From an uncultured Cocleimonas sp. (GTDB lineage: Bacteria; Pseudomonadota; Gammaproteobacteria; Thiotrichales; Thiotrichaceae), in NCBI RefSeq assembly GCF_947495625.1, contig NZ_CANLZW010000009.1, positions 62,001-126,000 on the forward strand: 64,000 nucleotides of DNA, given 5' to 3'. The notes beneath the pieces were generated by a model. The model worked only from the letters and a program-made list of their open reading frames with translations, was not told where the DNA came from and did not search any database. Positions within the stretch are counted from its first letter, which is position 1. Each line of letters starts with the position of its first letter. Shown here piece by piece: positions 36,342-45,166 of the stretch. The translations under genes and the position numbers were made by a program.

Positions 36342-37283
36342 ATGAACACGATAGAAGCTAGTAACATAGATGTAACCTCAGTACTAACATTTCAGTATAT
36401 TATTTATAAATACAAATTGGACCGAACTCCTAATGATGAGTCCATGTTAAATTATATAAAAATAAGTGATATTTTTGTAAAAGATACAGGAATTAAAAAC
36501 CTTCATTTAATCAACAAAGAAATATTAAATAAATGGAAAGAATGCTTGCTGACGAGAGTTTCTCATACGTCATGCAATACATATTTTAGGCATATTAAAG
36601 CTCTAGTTAAGTTTGCTTACGATGAAGGATATATTCAAAGTAATCCATTTATTAAATTTCGAAATGTTGCTGTCTACAAAACAAAGTTCAAATGCATTTC
36701 TTCATCGGATGTTAATAAACTTATAATTTTTTTAAACGCTTCTGATAACACCTTGCCCCCCACTAGGTTTTGGATTCTCACAATTAAAATGTTTTACTAT
36801 ACTGGCATCCGACTAAGGCAATTCATAGGATTAACCTGGGCAGATATAAATCTTGAAAAAGGGATTATTTCTCTAAAAGCTGAATACAGTAAGACTAAAC
36901 GAGAGTGGGACGTCCCTATTCATCCAAACTTAATAGATGAATTGAAAGAATTTAAAAATCAAACAATTTGCGCGTGCAAAAAAGATGACATAGAAAAACA
37001 TCAAGCTTTCAATGTGACTTTGTTTAACCAAAATTATTCTGGTAAAAACATGTCTCGTGAACAGGTATCAGGCTTTTTTCGAAATCTATCTAAAAAATCT
37101 GGCATTCAGGTAAGCACCAAAAGGTTCAGACATAGATTAGCCACAGATCTAGCTAATAACAATGAAAACATGAAAGTAGTACAAAAACTGTTAGGGCATG
37201 CAAATATTTCAACTACCGCCGGATATATACATGTAAATATAAATGATTTACAGCGCGTATTAAAATCTACAACTACCATTTAG
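36342..37283 (+). CDS. Tyrosine recombinase (phage-type integrase)
   Basis: The protein has 313 aa. The N-terminal SAM-like core-binding domain is at about 15-100 (FVKDTGIKNLHLINKEILNK). The catalytic domain has the first Arg in YYTGIRLRQFIGLTWADI (about 146), HRLATDLANN with the HxxR variant as RHR, and KLLGHANISTTAGYIHV with the active Tyr (about 297). It ends 150 bp from the 3' end of tRNA-Lys, the standard position of an integrase that inserted its element at that tRNA. It is probably the integrase of the island to its left. Confidence 0.93.
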   Translation: MNTIEASNIDVTSVLTFQYIIYKYKLDRTPNDESMLNYIKISDIFVKDTGIKNLHLINKEILNKWKECLLTRVSHTSCNTYFRHIKALVKFAYDEGYIQSNPFIKFRNVAVYKTKFKCISSSDVNKLIIFLNASDNTLPPTRFWILTIKMFYYTGIRLRQFIGLTWADINLEKGIISLKAEYSKTKREWDVPIHPNLIDELKEFKNQTICACKKDDIEKHQAFNVTLFNQNYSGKNMSREQVSGFFRNLSKKSGIQVSTKRFRHRLATDLANNNENMKVVQKLLGHANISTTAGYIHVNINDLQRVLKSTTTI

Positions 37284-37397
37284 AGTTAGCTGTTTGGCTT
37301 TTGTCAGATTATAGTGTAGATTTGATTAGGGATTATTGTTTTACAATAGCACGGAAGATGCTTATTAGAATTGAAAAGCTTAACTTAAGCCTTATAT

Positions 37398-37425
37398 ATT
37401 AGGCTTGGCAGAAACCAAGCCTAAT
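37398..37425 (-). terminator. Hairpin downstream of tRNA-Lys
   Basis: ATTAGGCTTGG (37398-37408), loop CAGAAA, CCAAGCCTAAT (37415-37425): a perfect 11-bp stem 7 bp beyond the tRNA 3' end. On the tRNA strand it is followed by an AT-rich, not pure T, tract. Confidence 0.65.
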
Positions 37426-37432
37426 GAAATAA

Positions 37433-37508
37433 TGGTGGGGCGTGAGCGATTCGAACGCTCGACCAATTGATTAAAAGTCAACTGCTCTACCGACTGAGCT
37501 AACGCCCC
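37433..37508 (-). tRNA. tRNA-Lys (anticodon TTT)
   Basis: On the minus strand the 76 bases start GGGGCGTTAGCTCAGTCGG and end ACGCCCCACCA, with CCA encoded. The acceptor stem GGGGCGT pairs with ACGCCCC. The D-arm (GCTC..GAGC), anticodon loop (CTTTTAA) and T-loop (GTTCGAATC) are canonical. The 3' end faces the integrase gene, so it is the probable attachment site of the island. Confidence 0.97.
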
Positions 37509-37572
37509 ATATCTAGCGTGTCCTTACTTTAAAGCGTTAAATAGTTTATCGCTCCACTGCAAGAAGGCGGCT

Positions 37573-37600
37573 AGTATACACTACCGAATTCCGCTTTCAA
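37573..37600 (-). promoter_or_regulatory. Sigma-70 promoter of tRNA-Lys
   Basis: On the minus strand TTGAAA (37595-37600), 16 bp, TATACT (37573-37578), followed by a GC-rich discriminator (AGCCGCC). It lies about 65 bp upstream of the tRNA and fits a stringently controlled stable-RNA promoter. Confidence 0.7.
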
Positions 37601-37634
37601 GCGCTTTTTGAAAGAAGTTTAATTTTTTTTAAAA

Positions 37635-38852
37635 CTATACTTTATCGAGCTTGCGAAAACTATTCGGCAGCAGTTTCATATCTGCTAATCCAGCCACTAA
37701 AGCCTTGCCAAAGCTGGCTTCTTCTTCATAAACCATTTTGTAAAATTGAATCTTCATCGTTAATGCGCTACCGAAGACTATTGCAAAAAAAGTTAAAAAA
37801 GAACCCATTGCCATTGTAGAAGCACCTGTTACTGCCTGCCCTATAGTACAACCCATTGCTAGAACGCCACCGATACCCATTAACAATCCACCTATAATAT
37901 GTACGGCAAAGTCCTTCCAACCTGCAAACCACTCGATTCTGAATTTACCTGTCAAAATAGAATAAAGGAAAGCGCCTGCAACAACACCAAAACCAGCAAT
38001 TAAAGCAAACGTAAATAAAGAAGAAGAAAAACCAGTTTCAACCCATCGCAGAAAATGACCCGCTGGTTGAGAGAATGTAAATGATTGTGCGCCGAGAGCA
38101 AAAGGCTTTTCATCCATCATGTCCGCTTCTTCAAGCAATGCCTGACCTAACTCACCTGTTGTCACCCACCAAGCTGCAACAACGACTAAGGCTACTATAA
38201 AACCTCCTAGCATATTATCTAGGCTTCCTCTGAAGTCAGTCGATAGAAAAGCCCAGAGAACAAGAAGCCCTCCTATTACAGCCGCAACTATTGTTGTTGT
38301 GCTCTCAACCTCCAATCCAGTGAAATGCGCAATAACCGTTCCTAGACCTTGGTTTTCGATATTACTTAAAGACAAGTCTATAAAAGCCGGTTCCATCCAC
38401 GAAAGAAATGCAGTGTAACTAAAATTAGTGAATATCATTAAATAGGCAGTAATACCCATTGCCAGAAATACAAAGATGGATTTTATGTTTCCCCCACCTA
38501 ATCTAACCAGGGTTTTATTTCCGCAGCCAGAGCCCAAAGTCATTCCAATACCAAAAATTAATCCGCCTAAAATATGTCTAGGCCAAGCAAAGTTCGCAGT
38601 GAGATAAGGTGGGTTAGCTGTGTCATTACTGGATATTAAAGATAAATCAGAGAGCCCAGAGACAGATAAGCCCATCACACCGAGTATGGCTAAGCCTATA
38701 GCAAACACCCAGGCACGCATGCGACCAGTATCTCCAATATTAACCATATCAGATACCGCACCCATGGTACAAAAATTGGTTTTAGTGGCAAAGAACCCCA
38801 AAACAACCGCCAAACCGAACGCCCACAATAAAAATACCGTAAGAATATCCAT
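37635..38852 (-). CDS. YeeE/YedE-family sulfur compound transporter
   Basis: The product has 405 aa with two repeats of the YeeE/YedE (DUF395) unit and about ten helices. The conserved cysteines appear as GSGCGNKTLVRLGGGN (about residue 109) and AMGCTIGQAVTGASTMAMGS (about 335). This family includes the TsuA thiosulfate importer and selenium-linked YedE. The full-length two-repeat form with these cysteines fits sulfur-compound transport. No TsuB-like partner gene is adjacent, so the substrate remains inferred. It is the first chromosomal protein gene after tRNA-Lys. Confidence 0.9.
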   Translation of the reverse strand: MDILTVFLLWAFGLAVVLGFFATKTNFCTMGAVSDMVNIGDTGRMRAWVFAIGLAILGVMGLSVSGLSDLSLISSNDTANPPYLTANFAWPRHILGGLIFGIGMTLGSGCGNKTLVRLGGGNIKSIFVFLAMGITAYLMIFTNFSYTAFLSWMEPAFIDLSLSNIENQGLGTVIAHFTGLEVESTTTIVAAVIGGLLVLWAFLSTDFRGSLDNMLGGFIVALVVVAAWWVTTGELGQALLEEADMMDEKPFALGAQSFTFSQPAGHFLRWVETGFSSSLFTFALIAGFGVVAGAFLYSILTGKFRIEWFAGWKDFAVHIIGGLLMGIGGVLAMGCTIGQAVTGASTMAMGSFLTFFAIVFGSALTMKIQFYKMVYEEEASFGKALVAGLADMKLLPNSFRKLDKV

Positions 38853-39102
38853 ACTATCTCCTCCCTGATAAATAAATATTAAGTAATTATATCAAGCTAA
38901 TAATTCTGTCTTCTATACCGAGGAGTGGATAATTGAAGTGATAAAAGGTCGATAAACTGTCATGACCTGTCAGTTTTAGCGTCTTACCGTCATAAAGTGA
39001 CACACAAAACTGACAAATGACGGTTATATTGATTTATCTAACCCCCCCAATAAAACCCATTTAAATAATATATTCAATGACTTGCGATGTTTTTTATTTT
39101 TT

Positions 39103-39118
39103 TGGCACGGCAAATGCA
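39103..39118 (+). promoter_or_regulatory. Sigma-54 promoter of the pilin gene
   Basis: TGGCACGGCAAATGCA at 39103-39118 matches the -24 GG and -12 GC elements with the exact 12-bp phasing. It lies about 150 bp upstream of the pilin ATG. RpoN control through PilS/PilR is usual for type IV pilins of gammaproteobacteria. Confidence 0.82.
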
Positions 39119-39271
39119 ATACTACCAGCGAACATATTGTTCAACCTGTTAAGTTCTTGTTAATGCCATATTGCATAAAATAGCAACGGTAAGATAAGAC
39201 TAACAGTAACAATTAAACTTACTTACATTAATTAATGTATTAATCATAAAAATAAATTTGGAGATTCAAAA

Positions 39272-39754
39272 ATGAAAAAGCAACTACAAAAAGGTTTTAC
39301 TCTTATCGAATTAATGATCGTTGTAGCGATTATCGGTATCCTAGCTTCTATCGCTCTTCCTGCTTATCAGGACTATACAATCCGCGCAAAAGTATCTGAA
39401 GGTTCAATTGCAGCAAGCTCATTGAAAGTTGGCGTTGCTGAAATATTTGCGGATCAAGGCGAAACAGGTATTACAAATTATGCCGCTGAAATATTAGCTG
39501 CAGTTACAGCTGGTGAAATTATTACACCAAAAATTACTGATGTAGTAGTTTCTGATGCAGCGGGAACAATGGGACAAATTACGGTTACTATGGGTGGTAT
39601 AGAGCAATTAAACGGTGTGGATGATTTAGCATATACTCCTACTATTGCGGGACTTGCTATAGGTAATGCTAATGCAACTGGTAGCATCGTTTGGACTTGT
39701 AACACTGCTGCAACTACAATTATTGATAAGTATCTTCCAGCTTCTTGTCGTTAA
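39272..39754 (+). CDS. Type IV major pilin
   Basis: The product has 160 aa. The prepilin leader MKKQLQKG is cut by the prepilin peptidase before [20 protein letters not shown], with the essential Glu5 present. A C-terminal pair of cysteines ([19 protein letters not shown]) forms the D-loop disulfide. A good ribosome site (TTTGGAGATTC) precedes the ATG and a strong terminator follows. The two downstream genes are TfpX/TfpZ-type pilin accessory proteins. Type IV pili serve twitching, attachment and often DNA uptake. Confidence 0.96.
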   Translation: MKKQLQKGFTLIELMIVVAIIGILASIALPAYQDYTIRAKVSEGSIAASSLKVGVAEIFADQGETGITNYAAEILAAVTAGEIITPKITDVVVSDAAGTMGQITVTMGGIEQLNGVDDLAYTPTIAGLAIGNANATGSIVWTCNTAATTIIDKYLPASCR

Positions 39755-39784
39755 TATGGAATAAATCATTAACTTTGATTTAGA

Positions 39785-39813
39785 AAAGCCCCTCAAATGA
39801 GGGGCTTTTTTTA
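39785..39813 (+). terminator. Pilin gene terminator
   Basis: AAAGCCCCTC (39785-39794), loop AAAT, GAGGGGCTTT (39099-offset within 39799-39808), then seven T. A perfect 10-bp stem, textbook rho-independent. Confidence 0.93.
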
Positions 39814-39883
39814 TTCAGCGAGAATTAATCTAATCTTGATAGAATACTCAATATGAATTATAAAAATAAAATTGGCATTAGCC

Positions 39884-40639
39884 ATGTTTAGAAATAAAAT
39901 CAAAGCATCTTTAATCCATCTTGGACTAAGTATTCTATTAGTAGGATTAGTAATTGGTAGTATTTTATTCTTCTTTTTTCCACAACTTTTTATTGGTATT
40001 TCAGATTTCAAAGAAATCTCAACAATTCTTATCACAGTTGATCTTATCCTTGGACCCCTACTGACATTTGTTGTATTTCAACCAAATAAAAAATCTCTAA
40101 TATTTGATTTATCAGTAATCGCGACAATACAGATTGCTGCTCTTGTGTATGGCGGTTATTCTTTATTTCAAGTTCATCCTGTTTATATCACCTTCAATGT
40201 CGATCGGTTTACTGTGGTCAGTGCTAAAGATGCGGAACCTGAAAAAGCAAAGTTTGATGAATTCAATGTATCTAAACTAACTTCAGGTAAACTCGCGTTT
40301 GCAAAAATGCCCGATGATATTGAAAAACAGAATGAGGTTACATTGACTGCAGCGATGGGCGGAGGCGATCTTGATCAACGCGTTGAATATTATGAGCCTT
40401 ATAATAATCACGTTGACCAAGTTTTATCAAAGGCTCTTGATCCTGAGATAATTTTTGCAGCAGCAGACTCAGATAAGAAAATACTAAGCTTTCTGGAAAA
40501 GCATAAAGATGATGTGGATAACTATGTTTTTCTACCTCTTAATAGTGCTAAAAAAGAAGCTATTATTGTCTTGGATAAAATATCAGCACAACCTGTAGCC
40601 ACTATTGATACTGACCCTTGGGAGCTATCAAAGAAGTAG
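39884..40639 (+). CDS. TfpX/TfpZ-family type IV pilin accessory protein
   Basis: The start was set at ATG 39884 (a TTG at 39872 is also in frame), giving 251 aa. Membrane helices lie at about 9-33, 43-61 and 72-95, the usual N-terminal bundle of the TfpX/TfpZ family, with VDLILGPLLTFVVFQPNKKS highly typical. The C-terminal periplasmic part ends FLPLNSAKKEAIIVLDKISA and IDTDPWELSK. Such proteins sit beside pilin genes and help pilin assembly or stability. It has its own untranslated gap after the pilin terminator. Confidence 0.88.
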   Translation: MFRNKIKASLIHLGLSILLVGLVIGSILFFFFPQLFIGISDFKEISTILITVDLILGPLLTFVVFQPNKKSLIFDLSVIATIQIAALVYGGYSLFQVHPVYITFNVDRFTVVSAKDAEPEKAKFDEFNVSKLTSGKLAFAKMPDDIEKQNEVTLTAAMGGGDLDQRVEYYEPYNNHVDQVLSKALDPEIIFAAADSDKKILSFLEKHKDDVDNYVFLPLNSAKKEAIIVLDKISAQPVATIDTDPWELSKK

Positions 40640-40765
40640 TTATTCAATATATATAAAGACTTGAACTTATGCTCTGCCTAAAATACCCCTTTATCTTTTA
40701 AGTTTGTAATATACATTCATTCACGATTAAGCTAGATTTCTTGAAAGCCAAAGGAATCAAGTTCA

Positions 40766-41536
40766 ATGAAGATAAAAATAGCACTGCGCAACCTCTATAT
40801 AAGCCAGGCTATAATTTTTGTATTCCTGATTTTCGCCTATTTTTCATGGTTCCCTCATTCATTTACTCAACTGGGTGGTTTTTATAAAACAGCTTGGATG
40901 TTAATTTTTGTCGATCTCGTTTTAGGTCCATTACTTGTTTTTCTGGTTTATAAAGAGAACAAAAAATACTTAAAGTTCGATATTAATGTATTACTTTCAA
41001 TACAGCTTATTGCTTTTATATTTGGAGCGTATTCCCTGTTTTTAAAACATCCTGCTTATGCAGTTTTTAGTATAGATCGATTTGTTTTGACAAATGTTAG
41101 TAATATTTATCCTCGGCCATCTTGGTCTGAGCAATTAAATAGTTATTTCTTTTCCTCACCCAATTTTGTTGTAGCTAATTTACCCAAAGAAATTAAAGAG
41201 CATAATGATTTAATGCTCGATGTTGTTTTTAAAGGTCAACCAGATATTGACAGTCGTCCGAAATATTTCACTCCGTTAAATCAGCACGCTAAAACCGTAA
41301 TGGAAAAAGGTATCAATATTTATCATTTAATTAGCAACAACCAGGCTGAACAAAAACTAAGAATGTTTTCAAAAAAACACAACGGTAATATAGATGATTA
41401 CGCTTACTTCCCAATGAGTGGCAATAACAAAAAAGATGTAATTTGGGCATTTGATAGAAAGACTGCGAAACCGGTTGGTATTATTGATATAAACCCATGG
41501 AAGCTTAAAGTAGCTTTGAACTTAGAAAAAAAATAA
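40766..41536 (+). CDS. Second TfpX/TfpZ-family pilin accessory protein
   Basis: The product has 256 aa and the same layout as its neighbour: N-terminal helices with LIFVDLVLGPLLVFLVYKENKK and FDINVLLSIQLIAFIFGAYSLF, then a periplasmic domain ending in YFPMSGNNKKDVIWAFDRKT and DINPWKLK. Overall identity to the first copy is moderate, indicating an old duplication. Each may serve a different pilin; only one pilin is present here. Confidence 0.87.
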   Translation: MKIKIALRNLYISQAIIFVFLIFAYFSWFPHSFTQLGGFYKTAWMLIFVDLVLGPLLVFLVYKENKKYLKFDINVLLSIQLIAFIFGAYSLFLKHPAYAVFSIDRFVLTNVSNIYPRPSWSEQLNSYFFSSPNFVVANLPKEIKEHNDLMLDVVFKGQPDIDSRPKYFTPLNQHAKTVMEKGINIYHLISNNQAEQKLRMFSKKHNGNIDDYAYFPMSGNNKKDVIWAFDRKTAKPVGIIDINPWKLKVALNLEKK

Positions 41537-41865
41537 TCAACTGAGATTTGCATTATTAATAGCTTGACCGAATATTACGAGCTTAATGCTTTTGAAAAAT
41601 GGGGGTACGGTAAAAGCAAAGAATTGGAGTTCTTTTTGCGAGCTTCTGATTTGTTGTTTGTATTCAAAATACAATAATGAATGCAGGAACATTTAACAAA
41701 AAGAAAACGGCTCAACTCATACCTTGCGACTCTCAAATTGCCGTAAATTTCAACATCGTCTTGAAGAGCTTACACTTGGATAAAACAGTTGTGATATAAC
41801 ATCAGTTATTTATCACAAACAAATAGTAGTAAATAAAAACACTAAGAAATTTATTAGGATATTTC
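41537..41865. other. Intergenic region without a supported gene
   Basis: The 329 bp lie between convergent genes (second TfpX/TfpZ and lpxH). A 40-codon frame at 41677-41799 has no ribosome site or recognisable pattern. No clear terminator hairpin was found. Confidence 0.4.
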
Positions 41866-42597
41866 CTAATAATTAAGTTCATATTTGTCCTCAAAATACC
41901 ATTCTAAATAACTCCACTTATCACCCCAGTCGCCTAGAACTATTCTCTTAACTACTTTACCTTGTATTTGAAATTCATGCTCAGCAGGCCGATGCGTATG
42001 CCCATGTATTAATAATGTCACCCCCCTACTTATAAGGGCTTTTTCTACAGCTTGCTGATTTACATCTAGTATCTTGTAATCTTTCTGTTTGGTTTTTTCA
42101 CTGGTTTTACTTCGTATTTCACTGGCTTTTTTATCTCGTTTTTCTGGACTCATTGAGAGATAGATTTTCTGTACTATCCATAAACGAAACAGTTTACGCA
42201 TGAGCTGATAACCTTTGTCATCAGTACACAATGTATCGCCATGCATTATTAAGGCTGGAGTTCCGTAGAGGTCTATGACGGTTTCATCTGGTAGAAGCTT
42301 TCCGCCGATTCGATCCATGAATTTCTGGCCTATCAGGAAGTCTCGATTACCTTGTATAAAGTATATTTTAGTGCCGGAATCAGAGAGTGATCGGAGTTGC
42401 TCTATAATCGGCAGATATGGCTTTCCTATGCGTAAGTCGATGATGTCATCGCCTATCCAGAATTCAAACAGATCACCCAGGATATATAAAGCCTCAGCAT
42501 CACCTCTTATTTTGCCGATGAATTCGTGGAATAATTTATATAGATGAGGTCGAGAAGGATCTAGGTGTAAATCCGATAAGAAATAGGTTTTATTCAT
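41866..42597 (-). CDS. lpxH: UDP-2,3-diacylglucosamine diphosphatase
   Basis: About 243 aa from ATG 42597 (a TTG at 42612 is an alternative). Metallophosphoesterase motifs are in order: FLSDLHLDPSRP, LGDLFEFWIGDD, QGNRDFLIG, MHGDT and IHGHTHRP. These fit LpxH, the lipid A pathway enzyme that removes UMP from UDP-2,3-diacylglucosamine at the inner membrane. It is transcribed with the cyclophilin gene upstream (61 bp), an arrangement seen in related bacteria (ppiB-lpxH-cysS region). The coding sequence contains one copy of the dispersed CACCCCCC motif at 42019. Confidence 0.95.
   Translation of the reverse strand: MNKTYFLSDLHLDPSRPHLYKLFHEFIGKIRGDAEALYILGDLFEFWIGDDIIDLRIGKPYLPIIEQLRSLSDSGTKIYFIQGNRDFLIGQKFMDRIGGKLLPDETVIDLYGTPALIMHGDTLCTDDKGYQLMRKLFRLWIVQKIYLSMSPEKRDKKASEIRSKTSEKTKQKDYKILDVNQQAVEKALISRGVTLLIHGHTHRPAEHEFQIQGKVVKRIVLGDWGDKWSYLEWYFEDKYELNY
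42019..42033 (+). repeat. Dispersed CACCCCCC motif copy inside lpxH
   Basis: CACCCCCCTACTTAT in the lpxH coding region, where it encodes SRGVT on the opposite strand. Confidence 0.6.
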
Positions 42598-42657
42598 TGC
42601 GAATAAAAGCAATCACTCCTTGAGCAAAAAAATGCCCAAGGAATGATTAATAGATAT

Positions 42658-43350
42658 TTATTCTACAGTAGCTTTGATAATTGTTACTGCTTCTAATGGT
42701 ACATCGCCGTGATGACCATGGTTACCGGTTTTTACTGATGCGATTGCATCAATTACATCTTCACCTTCTACGAGCTTACCAAATACTGCGTATCCCCAAC
42801 CTGCTGGTGATTCGCTTGTGTGGTTAAGGAAATCATTGTCTTTAAGGTTGATAAAGAACTGTGATGTTGCAGAATGCGGATCGTTAGTACGTGCCATTGC
42901 GATTGTTCCGCGATCATTCTTAAGGCCGTTATTAGCTTCGTTTTGAATCGGTGTTTTATTACCTTTTTCGCTCATATCAGGATTCATTCCGCCACCCTGA
43001 ACCATGAAGTTAGGTATTACACGGTGGAAGATTAATCCATCGTAAAAACCATCATTTACATAGTTAACAAAGTTCTCACTTGATTTAGGTGCTTTTTCAG
43101 CATCAAGCTCAAGTACCATAGTACCTTTGCTTGTTTCTAATTTAATTTTTGGGTTCGAGGACATTTTCTCTCCAGATTTTTTAGTTTCAACAGTAGGGGT
43201 AGTTTTTGAAGATTGCTCTTTAGTTTGCGTATTCGTTTTTTGTTCTGCTGTTTTTTCTGCAACGGTCTCTGCAGCATTACAGCCAGATATTAAAAAGAAG
43301 AACGAAAACAATAAAGTAAGTAATTGATTAGGTCTGATAATATTGGTCAT
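42658..43350 (-). CDS. Cyclophilin-type peptidyl-prolyl isomerase, lipoprotein
   Basis: The product has 230 aa. A signal ends in FLISGC (lipobox Cys about 24). A Thr/Lys/Glu-rich linker (about 30-62) precedes the cyclophilin domain (about 67-230), with [39 protein letters not shown] and [17 protein letters not shown]. The active-site Arg and Phe of PpiB/PpiA types are present. The lipoprotein anchor suggests a membrane-attached periplasmic folding helper rather than the usual cytosolic PpiB. It is divergent from cysS. Confidence 0.94.
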   Translation of the reverse strand: MTNIIRPNQLLTLLFSFFFLISGCNAAETVAEKTAEQKTNTQTKEQSSKTTPTVETKKSGEKMSSNPKIKLETSKGTMVLELDAEKAPKSSENFVNYVNDGFYDGLIFHRVIPNFMVQGGGMNPDMSEKGNKTPIQNEANNGLKNDRGTIAMARTNDPHSATSQFFINLKDNDFLNHTSESPAGWGYAVFGKLVEGEDVIDAIASVKTGNHGHHGDVPLEAVTIIKATVE

Positions 43351-43465
43351 TTTTTATACGCCTTTAAGCAATTTCAAAAGCCGAATAATAGCGGAATTAA
43401 TGTACTTCTGCTACCATTGCCCGCGTTTATTACCCTCCCTAACAGACCCTATAAGAATTCAAAAA

Positions 43466-44890
43466 ATGTTAAAAATTTATAATAGCCTAAGCAATCAAAA
43501 AGAAGTTTTTACCCCTATTACAGAAAACAAAATCAAAATGTATGTATGTGGTATGACGGTTTATGATTACTGCCACTTAGGCCACGCGCGCGTTATGGTG
43601 GCGTTTGATGTCGTATATCGTTACCTATTAGCAAAAGGTTACGATGTTACTTATGTTCGTAATATTACCGACATTGATGACAAAATCATTCAACGTGCCA
43701 ATGAAAATGGCGAAGATTTCAAACAATTAACCGAACGATTCATCGATGCGATGCATGAAGATGAAAAAGCATTAGGAATACACCCCCCCACTTTCGAGCC
43801 AAAAGCTACGGATAACATCGAAGCGATAATCAATATGATTACAACGCTTATTGATAAGGGCTTCGCCTACCAAGGTAGCGCTAAGGAAGATGACGGCACG
43901 GATGTCTATTACTCAGTTTCAAAGTTTGAAGGGTACGGAAAATTATCTGGTAGAAATCCTGACGATTTAAGAGCTGGTGAACGCATTGCAGTTAATACAG
44001 ATAAACAAGATCCTTTAGACTTTGTGTTGTGGAAGTGCGCTAAGCCTGGTGAGCCTTACTGGGATTCTCCCTGGGGAAAAGGTCGCCCAGGGTGGCATAT
44101 TGAATGTTCAGCGATGTCTACTCAAATACTCGGTAATCATTTTGACATTCACGGTGGTGGACACGATTTACAGTTCCCACACCATGAGAATGAAATCGCA
44201 CAATCTGAAGCCTGTACGGGTGAACATTTTGCAAACTACTGGATGCACAACGGTTTTATACGCATTGATGAAGAGAAGATGTCTAAATCTTTAAATAACT
44301 TTTTCACTATCCGTGATGTGTTAAAAGATTATAAAGCCGAAGTGATTCGTTACTTTATGTTAACAAGCCAATACCGTAGCCCACTTAACTACAGCACTGA
44401 TCAGCTAGACGCTGCACATGCGGCATTAGATAGATTTTACACTGCCCTGCGCGGTCTTGATCTCTCTGCTGATGACAATGCTGATCAAGCTAAGTCTAGT
44501 TATGAAGAACGCTATGAAGAAGCGATGGATGATGATTTCAACACGCCAGAAGCACTTGCCGTTTTATTTGAATTAGCCCGAGAAGTGAATCGTGCCAGAC
44601 AAGCTGAAGATAAAAAAGAAGATAAGTCCGAATCACTCAGACTCGCGAAAATTCTCTTCAAACTCACATCACAGTTAGGACTGCTTACTGGTGATATTGA
44701 AGATTGGTTTAAAGGCGATGCCGGCTCTGATGGTATTAGCAATGAAGAAATTGAAACCCTCATTCAACAACGTTTAGATGCTAAGGCAAATAAAGACTGG
44801 GCGTTAGCAGATAAAATTCGTGATGAATTAGTCGCGCAGAATATTTCACTTGAAGATAAAGGTCCAAATACAATCTGGAGACGTGATTAA
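43466..44890 (+). CDS. cysS: Cysteinyl-tRNA synthetase
   Basis: The start was set at ATG 43466 because the conserved N-terminus [17 protein letters not shown] begins there; the longer frame from 43343 overlaps the divergent cyclophilin gene. The product has 474 aa. The zinc ligand Cys is in [18 protein letters not shown] with the HIGH-type motif HLGH. Further motifs are [39 protein letters not shown] and the KMSKS loop ([11 protein letters not shown]). It charges tRNA-Cys. A CACCCCCCCAC motif copy lies in the coding region at 43781. A very strong hairpin terminator follows. Confidence 0.97.
   Translation: MLKIYNSLSNQKEVFTPITENKIKMYVCGMTVYDYCHLGHARVMVAFDVVYRYLLAKGYDVTYVRNITDIDDKIIQRANENGEDFKQLTERFIDAMHEDEKALGIHPPTFEPKATDNIEAIINMITTLIDKGFAYQGSAKEDDGTDVYYSVSKFEGYGKLSGRNPDDLRAGERIAVNTDKQDPLDFVLWKCAKPGEPYWDSPWGKGRPGWHIECSAMSTQILGNHFDIHGGGHDLQFPHHENEIAQSEACTGEHFANYWMHNGFIRIDEEKMSKSLNNFFTIRDVLKDYKAEVIRYFMLTSQYRSPLNYSTDQLDAAHAALDRFYTALRGLDLSADDNADQAKSSYEERYEEAMDDDFNTPEALAVLFELAREVNRARQAEDKKEDKSESLRLAKILFKLTSQLGLLTGDIEDWFKGDAGSDGISNEEIETLIQQRLDAKANKDWALADKIRDELVAQNISLEDKGPNTIWRRD
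43781..43795 (+). repeat. Dispersed CACCCCCC motif copy inside cysS
   Basis: CACCCCCCCACTTTC in cysS, encoding HPPTF, with one extra C. Confidence 0.5.
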
Positions 44891-44967
44891 GCTGAAAACG
44901 GTTTATCATGCGCTCTACAATATTGATCTAATACAAACCAAGTAGTAAGCAGATTAAAAAAGCCCAT

Positions 44968-44982
44968 ATAAGTAGGGGGGTG
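44968..44982 (-). repeat. Dispersed CACCCCCC motif copy, reverse orientation
   Basis: On the minus strand CACCCCCCTACTTAT. The only inverted copy; left arm of the cysS/ftsZ terminator. Confidence 0.65.
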
Positions 44983-44996
44983 TATTTATACAAATA

Positions 44997-45011
44997 CACC
45001 CCCCTACTTTT
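44997..45011 (+). repeat. Dispersed CACCCCCC motif copy
   Basis: CACCCCCCTACTTTT, right arm of the cysS/ftsZ terminator. Confidence 0.65.
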
Positions 45012-45069
45012 AACTACTTTTTTATAAATAAGTTATTCAACCTAAACAATTCATTGCTTAGATTGCCTT

Positions 45070-45150
45070 TAACTTGAGTCAGAACAAGGCGGAAAATGTG
45101 AGCTTACAAATGTAAGTGATCATTTTCCAACGCCGTAATGGCTCAAGTTA
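45070..45150. repeat. Nested 81-bp palindromic element downstream of ftsZ
   Basis: Outer arms TAACTTGAG (45070-45078) and CTCAAGTTA (45142-45150). Middle arms GGCGGAAAATG and CATTTTCCAACGCC. Centre CTTACA AA TGTAAG (45103-45116). The whole could fold into one long hairpin. It lies 17 bp beyond the ftsZ stop and has no T tract on its strand. It looks like a mobile palindromic repeat or an RNA-stabilising 3' structure. Confidence 0.65.
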
Positions 45151-45166
45151 GAGGTGAGCTAAGTTA

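Larger units (their letters stand above)
44968..45020. terminator. Bidirectional terminator built from two CACCCCCC motifs
   Basis: GTAGGGGGGTGTATTT (44972-44987) pairs perfectly with AAATACACCCCCCTAC (44992-45007) around a 4-base loop. TTTT and a later six-T run follow on the plus strand. The stem is made of two head-to-head copies of the dispersed motif. It separates the convergent cysS and ftsZ genes. Confidence 0.88.

Noticed and set aside
41677-41799. 40-codon frame between the pilin accessory gene and lpxH
   Set aside because: No ribosome site and no recognisable sequence.
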